Shown: positions 17,532 through 25,314 of the stretch, piece by piece
Position numbering within the stretch: the first letter of the stretch is position 1
Layout of the letters: every line of letters starts with the position of its first letter
The notes under the pieces: generated by a model
What the model saw: the letters and a program-made list of their open reading frames with translations, nothing else
What the model was told of the DNA's origin: nothing
Database searches by the model: none
Assembly: GCA_934317215.1 (NCBI GenBank)
Contig: CAKREH010000033.1
Location: forward strand, 1-35,444
Reading direction: 5' to 3'
Length of the DNA stretch: 35,444 nt
Origin: an uncultured Roseburia sp.
GTDB lineage: Bacteria; Bacillota; Clostridia; Lachnospirales; Lachnospiraceae
Translations under genes and position numbers: made by a program

Positions 17532-18557
17532 TTATCTCTGAACACGTCCGGAAGCATCTCCGCCAGCTAATTTCTTAACTTCGTCAACGCTTACCATGTT
17601 GAAGTCACCTTCTACAGAGTGTTTCAGGCAGCTTGCTGCTACTGCAAACTCGATCGTAGCCTGTGGATCATAGTCGTTTAAGCATGCGTAGATTAATCCG
17701 CCGCCGAAGGAATCTCCACCACCAACACGGTCAACAATGTGCATTAAGTATTCTTTGGAGAAGTAGCTCTGTCCATCCTCATAAAGCATTGCTGCCCAAC
17801 GGTTATCGTTTGCAGAGATAGATGTTCTTAATGTGATTGCAACTTTCTTGAATCCGAAACGGTCTGTTAATTTCTGTGCAACCTCTTTGTATCCTTCTTT
17901 ATTTAACTCGCCTGCAGTTACCTCTGTACCCTCAGACTTGATACCGAATACATCGTTTGCATCTTCCTCGTTGGAGATACATACGTCTACATATTTGCAA
18001 AGCTCACCCATAACCTGTCCGGCTTTTTCTTTGGACCATAATTTGTTACGGTAGTTTAAATCACAGCTTACAGTGATTCCTTTTGCTTTTGCAGCTTTAC
18101 ATGCTTCTAAACAGATTGCTGCAACATTGTCACCGAGTGCCGGTGTAATTCCTGTAAAGTGGAACCAGTCTGCGCCGTCGAAAATTTTATCCCAGTCAAA
18201 ATCAGCTGTTGTAGCTGTTGCAATGGAAGAACCTGCACGATCATATACAACTTTGGATGGTCTCTGGCTTGCACCCTTCTCTAAGAAGTAGATACCAACA
18301 CGGTCACCACCGCGAACGATGTCAGATGTGTCAACACCGTACTGTCTTAATGCGTTCACTCCAGCCTGTCCGATCTCGTGTGCCGGAAGCTTTGTAACGA
18401 AGCTTGCATCCATACCGTAGTTTGCTAATGAAACTGCAACGTTAGCTTCTCCACCGCCGTATGTTGCGCCGTAGGATGCAGCCTGTACGAAACGATAATA
18501 TCCTTCCGGTGCAAGACGAAGCATGATCTCACCAAATGTAACAACTTTCTTTGCCAT
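17532..18557 (-). CDS. kdgK: 2-dehydro-3-deoxygluconokinase (PfkB family)
   Basis: A 341-residue PfkB sugar kinase that phosphorylates 2-keto-3-deoxygluconate to KDPG in uronate and pectin breakdown. Seen are the N-terminal GEIMLRLAPEGYYRFVQA, the GGGEANVAVSLANYG sugar-binding segment (34-48), and the nucleotide-site motif DRVGGGDSFGGG (276-287) with catalytic Asp282. The N-terminus is characteristic of KdgK rather than fructo- or ribokinases. A good ribosome site (CAGGAGG) precedes the ATG. No KDPG aldolase or uronate genes are adjacent. Base use differs from the neighbours in preferring GTT, GCT and ATC, suggesting strong expression. It is divergent from a second PfkB gene across an operator-rich region. 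Confidence 0.85.
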   Translation of the reverse strand: MAKKVVTFGEIMLRLAPEGYYRFVQAASYGATYGGGEANVAVSLANYGMDASFVTKLPAHEIGQAGVNALRQYGVDTSDIVRGGDRVGIYFLEKGASQRPSKVVYDRAGSSIATATTADFDWDKIFDGADWFHFTGITPALGDNVAAICLEACKAAKAKGITVSCDLNYRNKLWSKEKAGQVMGELCKYVDVCISNEEDANDVFGIKSEGTEVTAGELNKEGYKEVAQKLTDRFGFKKVAITLRTSISANDNRWAAMLYEDGQSYFSKEYLMHIVDRVGGGDSFGGGLIYACLNDYDPQATIEFAVAASCLKHSVEGDFNMVSVDEVKKLAGGDASGRVQR

Positions 18558-18581
18558 GATTGAATCCTCCTGAAAATAAAT

Positions 18582-18607
18582 GTTTCACATTGTGAAACGT
18601 TGTTTCA
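18582..18607. promoter_or_regulatory. Operator: two overlapping palindromes before kdgK
   Basis: GTTTCACA-T-TGTGAAAC (18582-18598) is a perfect palindrome around one base. It overlaps TGAAAC-GTT-GTTTCA (18593-18607). Three GTTTCA half-sites therefore alternate in orientation. They lie just downstream of the kdgK promoter, the position of a roadblock repressor. The half-site resembles enterobacterial KdgR boxes (TGAAAC...GTTTCA), but the regulator here is not in the window. Confidence 0.75.
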
Positions 18608-18621
18608 TAATTTATGTTTTT

Positions 18622-18649
18622 ATTATAACACCGAAAAACAGAATGTCAA
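18622..18649 (-). promoter_or_regulatory. Consensus sigma-A promoter of kdgK
   Basis: On the minus strand TTGACA (18649-18644), a 16-nt spacer and TATAAT (18627-18622): both hexamers are perfect. The operator palindromes begin about 15 nt downstream of the -10. This predicts a strong promoter held in check by repression. Confidence 0.85.
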
Positions 18650-18737
18650 ACATGTTTTTACTTTAATGCAATTTTTATAGATTCTGATATTTTCACCAAA
18701 AAAAGTTGTGAAATATTTGCAATTATCTCTTTTTTAT

Positions 18738-18820
18738 TTTTGAAACATGTTATATAATGTATCTGTACTGGTTCATATTGCAGAACAAAGTTTTATAATA
18801 TGAAACAGTAATCATATAAT
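18738..18820 (+). promoter_or_regulatory. Control region of the second PfkB gene
   Basis: Three TATAAT hexamers (18753, 18794, 18815) lie here without a good -35 at standard spacing. TGAAACATGTTATA (18741-18754) overlaps the first. An inverted pair TTCATATT (18772-18779) / AATATGAA (18797-18804) flanks the second and extends into GAAAC. The TGAAAC element is shared with the kdgK operator, suggesting one regulator for both divergent genes. Confidence 0.45.
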
Positions 18821-18899
18821 TTTTCTGTTTTACAAAATGTTTTGCCGGAAATCAGGCATATGCATACATCACACTATCTATTTTTAAGGAGGGTTTTCC

Positions 18900-19919
18900 A
18901 TGGACCGCAAATATGATGTCATCACATTAGGAGAGATTCTGCTTCGTCTTTCCACCCCGATCAACGGACGTCTTGCACAGGGTGATACTTTAATGAAGCA
19001 TTTAGGAGGGGCTGAGTTAAATATTGCTTCTGAGATCGGACAGCTTGGCTTAAAAACAGCAATGATCTCAAAGATCCCAAATAACCTGCTTGCCGCATTC
19101 ATCAAAAACCAGATGAACGCTTCCCGCGTCAGCGAAAATTATCTGATCTCCGACACCGCAGACGACAGCCGCATCGGTGTCTACTATTATGAATATGGTT
19201 CCTATCCGCGCAAACCGCGTGTTGTCTATGACAGAAAGCATTCTTCCATCAACAATATCAATATCAAAGATGTGCCAGAAACGATGTTTTATAACACACG
19301 CCTTTTTCACACCAGCGGCATCACCTTAGGTCTTGGCGGCAACGCACAGAAATTTGCGATCGAATGTATCCGCAAATTCAAGGAACATGGCACCCTGATC
19401 TCCTTCGATGTCAACTACCGCGCCAACCTCTGGACCGGCGAGGAGGCAAGAGCCTGCATCGAGCAGATTCTTCCTTATGTAGATATCTTTTTCTGCTCTG
19501 AGGATACCGCCCGTCTGACTTTCGGCAAAACCGGAACGATCGAGGAGATCCAGAAGTCTTTCTGCGAGGAATACCCGATCTCTGTGGTTGCCTCCACAGA
19601 GCGCACGGTCATTACACCGAAAAAACACAACTTTACATCCATTATCTATTCTGCAAAAAATGATTCCTACTACCGCGAGGAACCATATAACAATATCGAC
19701 GTGGTCGACCGTATCGGAAGCGGTGACGCTTATGTTTCCGGCGCCCTCTACGGTTACTTAAAACACAGGGACTGCAAAAAGGCATTAGAATATGGAAATG
19801 CCATGGCAGCGATCAAGCACAGCGTGATCGGAGATATGATCACGACCGACCTTGATGAGATCGACAGCATTATCGCCGAGCACAAAAATACAGGATATCA
19901 TTCGGAGATGAACCGCTAA
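18900..19919 (+). CDS. PfkB family sugar kinase, KdgK-like
   Basis: A 339-residue PfkB kinase divergent from kdgK. The N-terminus ITLGEILLRLSTPINGRL and GGAELNIASEIGQLG (36-50) follow the family pattern, and DRIGSGDAYVSG (270-281) with Asp276 is the catalytic nucleotide site. It is clearly related to the kdgK product (shared GEI-LRL, VVYDR, HTSGIT/HFTGIT and VNYRANLW/LNYRNKLW stretches) but diverged, so the substrate may differ. AAGGAGGG precedes the ATG. Choice of GAG, ATC and CGC codons is unlike kdgK. The gene is followed by a 58-bp repeat and a terminator. Substrate unknown; a keto-deoxy sugar acid is the best guess. Confidence 0.75.
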   Translation: MDRKYDVITLGEILLRLSTPINGRLAQGDTLMKHLGGAELNIASEIGQLGLKTAMISKIPNNLLAAFIKNQMNASRVSENYLISDTADDSRIGVYYYEYGSYPRKPRVVYDRKHSSINNINIKDVPETMFYNTRLFHTSGITLGLGGNAQKFAIECIRKFKEHGTLISFDVNYRANLWTGEEARACIEQILPYVDIFFCSEDTARLTFGKTGTIEEIQKSFCEEYPISVVASTERTVITPKKHNFTSIIYSAKNDSYYREEPYNNIDVVDRIGSGDAYVSGALYGYLKHRDCKKALEYGNAMAAIKHSVIGDMITTDLDEIDSIIAEHKNTGYHSEMNR

Positions 19920-19935
19920 ACGGAACAAAACAAGT

Positions 19936-19993
19936 TCGGTTTTGTGCAATTTGACAGACCCAAAATTGAAAACCACCTTTTGACACCCGAATC
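19936..19993 (+). repeat. 58-bp two-block interspersed repeat, copy A
   Basis: A 21-base block (19936-19956, TCGG to TTTGACA), 14 variable bases, then the 23-base block AACCACCTTTTGACACCCGA + ATC (19971-19993). An inverted copy lies at 35371-35428 with one mismatch in the first block, none in the second, and a different 14-base middle of the same length. Weaker similarity continues upstream, where ACAAAAC (19925-19931) and GTTTTGT (19938-19944) can pair. TTTGACA occurs in both blocks, in the same orientation. Function unknown. Confidence 0.8.
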
Positions 19994-20002
19994 CTATGAA
20001 TT

Positions 20003-20050
20003 AAAAAAACGGAATATCCATACAAAACTGCTATGGATATTCCGCTTTTT
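20003..20050. terminator. Bidirectional terminator after the PfkB gene
   Basis: CGGAATATCCATA (20010-20022) pairs perfectly with TATGGATATTCCG (20032-20044) and is followed by CTTTTT; seven A precede the left arm. It serves the + strand PfkB gene and the - strand dipeptidase gene. Confidence 0.85.
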
Positions 20051-20107
20051 CAGTTTAATTACAAGAAGTTCGTATGCACTATCTGACCTCCACCTCTTTA
20101 CTATTTC

Positions 20108-21118
20108 TCACATCGCTTCACGAATCACACGTTCCACATTTTTGTACACGATCTTTTCCATTGCATCTTCACTGAACCCCTTTTTCTTCAGTGCATCAAA
20201 TAACTTTTCCATCTCCGTGCAGTCAGCAATTTCAAATTTTCCCTCGATCCCGTCAAAATCAGTGCCGATCCCGACACACTCAATTCCGCCAGTATTGACC
20301 ATATGTTTTACATGTTCACACATTGTTTCGATCCGGCTGACGTTATCCACAGGATCCGCATTTAAAAATGGTGGATAAAAATTAAGCCCTGCTACACCGC
20401 CATGTTCCGCTAAGACACGTATCATATCATCCGTCAGGTTCCTCGTTGCCGGGGCAAGTTCCCTGCAGTTTGAGTGGGATGCTACAAACGGTTCTTTGAC
20501 AAGCTCTGCCACATCATAAAAACCGCCATCCGATAAATGGGACACATCCACAAGGATTCCACATTCTGTCATATAAGTGACTGCTTCCCTGCCAAACGAT
20601 GTCAGCCCAGGCTGCATCCGTTCTGTCTCTTTTGCATGTGGATGACCGAAACAGTTATCATCATTCCATGTCAGCGTGATCAGCCGGACTCCCATCTGGT
20701 AAAGCTGTTCGATACGCTCCATGTTTCCATCCACGATGCATCCGTTTTCGATGGTCAAAAACGCAGAAACTTTTCCATGCTGCCAGTTTTGCTGTAATTC
20801 TTCATAATTATGAGCCGGTGCAATAATGTCCGAACAGGTTTCCATGGTATTCTGATATACCTCATACATATCCTGCATCTGTTTTTGAATTTCTGTATCG
20901 GTATACCAGAGATTATTTTTTTCCGTGTATGCCAGTCCCGGATCGCTCCAGTTTTCTTCTCTTTTCTGCTGTAAAAACATGGCAAAAAACTGCGCCTTTG
21001 CGCCACACCGGTGCAGTCTTTTCGCATCCACCATCGTGCCTTTTAATTCCCCTGCTGTCTTTCTTTGCTGTGCGGCTGCTTTTGCAAGCGTATCACAATG
21101 CATATCGATGTAATTCAT
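20108..21118 (-). CDS. Membrane-dipeptidase family (peptidase M19)
   Basis: A 336-residue zinc dipeptidase of the renal dipeptidase family, which cleaves dipeptides including D-amino acid-containing ones. The metal site is complete: DMHCDT (His7, Asp9), TIENG (Glu124), DVSHLS (His194), ASHSNCR (His215) and GIGTDFDGI (Asp287). There is no signal peptide, so the enzyme is probably cytosolic despite the family name. AAAGGA lies 10 nt before the ATG. The upstream FtsW-like gene ends 27 nt away, making co-transcription with the PadR-controlled pair possible; a role in recycling wall dipeptides would fit but is inferred. Confidence 0.88.
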   Translation of the reverse strand: MNYIDMHCDTLAKAAAQQRKTAGELKGTMVDAKRLHRCGAKAQFFAMFLQQKREENWSDPGLAYTEKNNLWYTDTEIQKQMQDMYEVYQNTMETCSDIIAPAHNYEELQQNWQHGKVSAFLTIENGCIVDGNMERIEQLYQMGVRLITLTWNDDNCFGHPHAKETERMQPGLTSFGREAVTYMTECGILVDVSHLSDGGFYDVAELVKEPFVASHSNCRELAPATRNLTDDMIRVLAEHGGVAGLNFYPPFLNADPVDNVSRIETMCEHVKHMVNTGGIECVGIGTDFDGIEGKFEIADCTEMEKLFDALKKKGFSEDAMEKIVYKNVERVIREAM

Positions 21119-21145
21119 GTGGGATAAATCCTTTCTTTCTGTTAC

Positions 21146-22465
21146 TTAAACCGCCACATTTTTCTTTTTGCTGTGCGGCTCTTTTAATATCATTTTATTC
21201 CGCAGCACACAAAATAGCAACCCGACGTAAACTCCATTGACCGCCGCCATCATCAGATCAGTAGAAAAAAACGGAACTGCCACCGTATAGATCACGCCAT
21301 ATCCGAAATTTACCATCATATAAATTATCATCACGCGCACGATCAATCCGATACTGCAAGCCATCCCAAGCAGAAATCCCATCCGGCTGCCCTGCATGAG
21401 AGACTGACGGAACGCGTGGATCAAAAACCACGCAAATGCTGCAATGACAAGAACACCTGCTATGATCCCAAAATAACAAAATATATTTCCCAGCAGATAT
21501 TCGCCGTCCGATCCTGTCCCCTGCATCAGAAATGTCCGGTTCCCAAACAGACTGTATCGAGCAGCCGCATCTTTGATCATTCTGTTCTGATATCCAAATT
21601 CACCTGTATGCGTAAGCCTGGCGAGCACATAGCCGTCTGGCAGGAACTTATACTTATAAAAAAAAGCCACACCAGCCCCCAGAATACCTGCCACAAGCAA
21701 TGCCAGCCCTGCAAGGTATTTTTTCTTTTCGTTTCCAAATATTCCACGAAGCACAGATGCCACCAGCAGGAACAGACAGACCACGGCATTTTCCACAACC
21801 GCCCCATTACTCATCGGCAGTGAAAAGAGCCCTGCTGTTAATACCATAAACGGGAGAATGATCCAGCCGGCTGATTTTAAAATTCCCCGAAATCCCTGTC
21901 CCCGGTACTGATAAATAATTCCCGCAAAGATCACTGGCAGCAACACCTGTACACTGTAACTTGCCAGCAGTGCTGTCTGATAGTTTCCAAGGATGCCGCC
22001 CGACCACACCAGACACAGGCAGATCATATACAAAGCATATACTGCACGGATATGCAAAAACAGCCATGTGTAATCGAAGTACATGATCACAAAGATCATT
22101 GCAAAACTGACTGCATTGACCATAAACAGCGAACCGACCTGCGCCGCCTGTACTCCGCCCTCATTGATTTTCGCGTCAATAGTCAGTGATATCAGCATAG
22201 ATGCTCCCGTAAGAAATACCGCCAGCACAAATAATTTCCACGGAAACGCCGGTCTGTGGATCCGGTTTAAGGCATACCCTGTCTCCACCGGATCTCCCAT
22301 CTGACGCACAGCTTCTCTCTCAGCCTCCTCTTCACTCATGCCCTCCGCCTGATACTCTTCCATCTGTTCCTCGATGTGTCCCCGGATCTCTTCTGCCACA
22401 AGCAGCCTTGCGCGTTTGTTTTGGATCTGCTCTTTCAGAGTTTCCATATATTCTGTGTATTCCAT
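21146..22465 (-). CDS. FtsW/RodA/SpoVE-like membrane protein with cytosolic prefix domain
   Basis: A 439-residue membrane protein. Residues 1-75 are a charged helical domain (LLVAEEIRGHIEEQMEEYQ, EEEAEREAVRQMGDP), the permease-prefix type often seen next to PadR regulators. About ten membrane spans follow. The loop GEFGYQNRMIKDAAARYSLFG and the later GSDGEYLLGNIFCYFGIIAG resemble the large extracellular loop and the TDFIFAxxxEExG segment of SEDS proteins, and VAVPFFSTD could match the PFxSYGG block, though strongly diverged. SEDS proteins polymerise or help export peptidoglycan precursors; that activity here is tentative. The start has AAAGGA 9 nt upstream. Control by the adjacent PadR gene is likely. 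Confidence 0.6.
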   Translation of the reverse strand: MEYTEYMETLKEQIQNKRARLLVAEEIRGHIEEQMEEYQAEGMSEEEAEREAVRQMGDPVETGYALNRIHRPAFPWKLFVLAVFLTGASMLISLTIDAKINEGGVQAAQVGSLFMVNAVSFAMIFVIMYFDYTWLFLHIRAVYALYMICLCLVWSGGILGNYQTALLASYSVQVLLPVIFAGIIYQYRGQGFRGILKSAGWIILPFMVLTAGLFSLPMSNGAVVENAVVCLFLLVASVLRGIFGNEKKKYLAGLALLVAGILGAGVAFFYKYKFLPDGYVLARLTHTGEFGYQNRMIKDAAARYSLFGNRTFLMQGTGSDGEYLLGNIFCYFGIIAGVLVIAAFAWFLIHAFRQSLMQGSRMGFLLGMACSIGLIVRVMIIYMMVNFGYGVIYTVAVPFFSTDLMMAAVNGVYVGLLFCVLRNKMILKEPHSKKKNVAV

Positions 22466-22518
22466 GAATATGTTTCCTTTCCCTTTTTTCGCATTTCGTT
22501 TGTTCTCATCTTTTTATG

Positions 22519-22599
22519 TTTTTTCAACATTTTCCTGCATCGTTCCAACATTTTGCTGTCTCAATATCTTTCTGTGTTGTTCCAATATTTTTATGCATG
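22519..22599 (-). repeat. Four degenerate 19-bp repeats in the leader of the FtsW-like gene
   Basis: On the minus strand the motif AAAATRTTGGAA-like (AAAATATTGGAA, AAGATATTGAGA, AAAATGTTGGAA, AAAATGTTGAAA) recurs at about 18-20 nt intervals between the padR stop and the next ribosome site. The 159-nt gap has no convincing gene. The repeats may be a protein or RNA binding array, or chance A-rich sequence. Confidence 0.45.
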
Positions 22600-22624
22600 T
22601 TTTTATATGATCCAAATACAGTTT

Positions 22625-22966
22625 TCAGACACATACCTCCGCTCCCTTGCATGAGAGCACATTTGTGACTGCTGCAGCATAAGTGTTCCACTCTTCTTTT
22701 TTCTCTTTTAAAATGCGTCTGCCTTCTCTGGTAATGTGGTAATATTTGCGTGTTTTTCCGCTTGCATCATCCTCGTAGGCAGTGACCAGATTATTTGCCT
22801 CTAACGTATGTAAAAGTGGATAAAGCGACCCTGCCTTTAACTCAAATACATTTTCCGACCTGCTGCGCAGTGTCTCGATCATCTCATAGCCGTACATGTC
22901 TTTCTCATCTAAAAGACGTAAAATCAGCATGGAAAGACTGCCCTGGATCAGTGATTTATTTACCAT
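22625..22966 (-). CDS. PadR family transcriptional repressor
   Basis: A 113-residue PadR regulator with a winged helix: MVNKSLIQGSLSMLILRLLD, YGYEMIETLRSRS, then the family hallmark AGSLYPLLHTLEANNLV and the wing GKTRKYYHITREGRRIL. PadR proteins repress their own operon and release DNA on binding a small molecule. A double palindromic operator over its promoter (23012-23063) supports autoregulation. The FtsW-like gene with a prefix domain follows at 159 nt and is its probable target. AGGGAGGA precedes the ATG. Length is typical of the short PadR subfamily. Confidence 0.9.
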   Translation of the reverse strand: MVNKSLIQGSLSMLILRLLDEKDMYGYEMIETLRSRSENVFELKAGSLYPLLHTLEANNLVTAYEDDASGKTRKYYHITREGRRILKEKKEEWNTYAAAVTNVLSCKGAEVCV

Positions 22967-23011
22967 ATGAATCCTCCCTCATTTTCCCGCTTTATTTTTA
23001 TTCGTTTTGTC

Positions 23012-23063
23012 ATATATAGACTGTCTATGTATTCATATTATATAGATAGTCTATATATGTCAA
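23012..23063 (-). promoter_or_regulatory. padR promoter with two PadR operator palindromes
   Basis: Minus strand: TTGACA (23063-23058); -10 is TAATAT at 17-nt spacing or TATAAT at 15. Palindrome 1, TAGACTGTCTA (23017-23027) within ATATATAGACTGTCTATGTA, lies downstream of the -10. Palindrome 2, TAGATAGTCTA (23043-23053), fills the -35/-10 spacer. Centres are 26 bp apart. The arrangement is typical of PadR autorepression. Confidence 0.8.
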
Positions 23064-23114
23064 GACATTCTTTTCATTTTCCAGTAAAGATTTCTTATGG
23101 ATTTTTATAGAAAT

Positions 23115-23347
23115 GGGGGAATCTCTCATATATTTTAAGATTTTCACCCAAAATCTCCTCTCTATCTGCCATTAAACCTGCCGATTGGGCGAAAAAACAC
23201 ATTTTTGAATATTAATCTCCCAGAGATTATGGAAATCACGGGCGAATTAAAGTCACTTTTTTATAATTCACCCATTTTTTAATATTATGTAAACTAATTT
23301 CCAAAAAAATCAGGCGAAACCAGACTCTATTTCTCTGATTTCGCCCA
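23115..23347. repeat. Cluster of related hairpins in a 420-nt noncoding region
   Basis: Three imperfect inverted repeats share the arms GGGnGAA and TTCnCCCA: 23115-23149, 23240-23273 and 23313-23345. Their inner stems differ, as in GAATT/AATTC versus GGCGAAAC-CAGA/TCTG-TTTCGCC. The second and third are each followed by TTTnTAATATTATG. A lone left arm, GGGCGAA, is at 23187. The last hairpin, read on the minus strand, is followed by TGATTTTTTT and could terminate the transcript of the pseudogene upstream or protect it. No protein is encoded. Confidence 0.55.
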
Positions 23348-23389
23348 CAGCTTTCTAATATTATGATATGAGGGTCAAAAGGTATTTTC

Positions 23390-24965
23390 CTATATAATAT
23401 GCCGGATTCCCTCACAGATTTTTCTCGCAGCCATCGGATTGTTCATGGTATATAAATGTATCCCATCGATATCACTCACAAGCAGATCAATGATCTGACT
23501 TCCGGTTTTACACCGCTGTGTGCCAGACGAAACGCCGGGATTGCAAAATCAAAATATTCCGCATACCAGTCAGATCTGCGCAGCGGCAGTTTTTCCCTCA
23601 ATGCAGCTTCATCAATCCGGATCATCTTAATTCCATTTTTCTCAAGATCAAGTACCTCATCCCGGATTGCCAGTGCGATCTGTGCGATGGATTCCCGGAT
23701 GGAGATGTCTTCCCGCGGGAATGACCAGTTTAATATGGTAACCGGTCCGGTCAGCATTCCTTTCATGATCTTATCCGTCAGGGACTGCGCATAGACAGAC
23801 CACTCGACTGTGATCGGCGTTTTGCGGTATACATCACCCCAGATAACCGGCGGCTTCACACATCTTGTACCATAGGACTGAACCCACGCCTTCTCAGTAA
23901 AAAGGAAACCACCCAGTGATTCACCAAAGTACTCCACCATATCATTTCTTTCATATTCCCCGTGCACTAACACATCGAGTCCGATCTCTTCCTGCCCTTT
24001 TACACATTCAGCGATCTTTTTCTTATTAAATTCCACATACTCTTTCTCTGTGATGTCCCCACAGTGAAAAGCAGAACGGTTTGCCTTTACATCTTTTGTC
24101 TGTGGGAATGAGCCGATCGTCGTTGTCGGAAATTCTGGAAGTCCAAACTCTTTTTTCTGTAATTTCTGGCGTTCACTTCGTTTCGGAAGCCGGATGTAAT
24201 CCTCTTTTGTCACACCAGAAAGACTTTTTTTCACATCAGCATTTTCACAATCTCTGTCACCTGCAAAAAGCACTGCATTATTCTGATAAATTTCATCCGC
24301 CTTGTAATCCTCTTGATCTGCAAGTGCGCTTAACTCTTTTAATTCCTCAAGTTTTTCCTCTGCAAATGCAAAATATTTTGTGTACTCCCCAGCCAGTTTT
24401 GTCTCATATCCCAAACCAGTGCCGGCTCATCTAACTGCAGCCATGCAATCTGTTCTTTTTCGCATTTTCTGATGAGTTCCTGATACGCCGCGATCACTGC
24501 ATCCACATAATCTCCCACAGTTTTCTCCCCTGTATATCTGCACAATTTTATCAGGGTATATGCACCTGTCACGATCGGCTTTGTCTCGATTCCAAACTCC
24601 TTTGCCTCTTTGTATTCTTCAAAAAGTTTATCTCCGGATAATCTGATTCCCGTGTCATCTTCCACTTCCGGTACAATGTAATGATAGTTGGTATTGAACC
24701 ATTTTTTCATGGCAAGTGCCTTCACATCCCCTGCTTCGCCCTGGAACCCTCGCGCCATGGCAAAACAGGTATCCAGTTCCGGTAAATCAAGTTCTTTGTA
24801 ACGTTTTGGAATGATATTAAATAGCACTGCCGTATCCAGCACAATATCGTAAAAAGAAAAGTCATTGCTCGGAATATAGTCGACCGACTCACTTTTTTGT
24901 GCCAGCCAATGCGTTTTTCTTAACTCTTTTGCAATACGAAAAAGTTCGTCTGCTTCTATTTCTTT
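23390..24965 (-). pseudogene. metE: metE remnant fused to the 3' end of metF
   Basis: Decayed cobalamin-independent methionine synthase. Residues equivalent to about 30-230 remain in one frame (24965-24415: WLAQK, DYIPSNDFSFYD, LDTAVLFNIIP, ending LQLDEPALV). The frame then shifts and the sequence resumes at YETKLAGEYTKYFAFAEEKL, so about 100 residues, including the SCSLLHVP region, are gone. The zinc-domain half follows (FPTTTIGSFPQTKDVKANRS, VHGEYERNDMVEYFGES) up to AHSGVKPE near 23515. There it joins, in another frame, GSQIIDLLVSDIDGIHLYTM + NNPMAARKICEGIRHII, the C-terminus of methylenetetrahydrofolate reductase (MetF), stop at 23390. The N-terminal start is also missing. Enzyme activity is not expected. 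Confidence 0.85.
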
Positions 24966-25286
24966 TTATCAATCACACCGCTGCATACCGTATATCCATT
25001 TAACCCGATCAGCAGATTAAACAACGTTGCCCTGTCCCTTGTATTTATCCTCTAAAATTGCAGCCTGCTCTAACACCTGTCTGGCGTATCCCAAAAAATC
25101 CTCACCCTCCCGTGACAGCACGATTCCCTTGTTGGTTCTCTGAAAAATAATGATATTCATTTCTTTTTCGAGTTCGTGGATCGCGTTGGTAAGACTCGGC
25201 TGGGTAATATATAATTCTTTTGCCGCGTTTGTGATCGTGCCGGTCTTTGCGACTGTTACCACATATTTTAACTGTTGAAGTGTCAT
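24956..25286 (-). pseudogene. LysR-type regulator remnant with internal deletion
   Basis: The first 87 residues are a good LysR DNA-binding domain: MTLQQLKYVVTVAKTGTITN, KELYITQPSLTNAIHELEKE, RTNKGIVLSREGEDFL, then DKYKGQGNV. The frame stops at 25017. Shifted by one base, ATLFNLLIGLNGYTVCSGVI continues from 25024 to a stop at 24956; this is the type of sequence found near the C-terminus of LysR effector domains. The effector domain between is deleted. The junction reads GGCAACGTTG, which both frames can use. AGGAG lies before the ATG. The pairing lysR-metE-metF is a common regulator-target layout, so this was probably the local methionine regulator. Confidence 0.75.
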
Positions 25287-25314
25287 GGCTGCTCCTGGTT
25301 TTGGTTATTTGTAT

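Noticed and set aside
21416..21823. Open frame antisense to the FtsW-like gene
   Set aside because: No family features or ribosome site; composition is that of a complementary-strand shadow.
22466..22624. Small peptide (about 24 codons) in the leader of the FtsW-like gene
   Set aside because: ATGCATAAA has no ribosome site, and the frame is explained by A-rich repeats.
23371..23390. Third copy of the 58-bp repeat (GGGTCAAAAGGT)
   Set aside because: Only a short GGGT/CAAAAGGT resemblance; the second block and spacing are missing.
24966..25016. Riboswitch or T-box before metE
   Set aside because: The sequence upstream of the metE remnant is the tail of the LysR gene; no space or structure for a leader is left.
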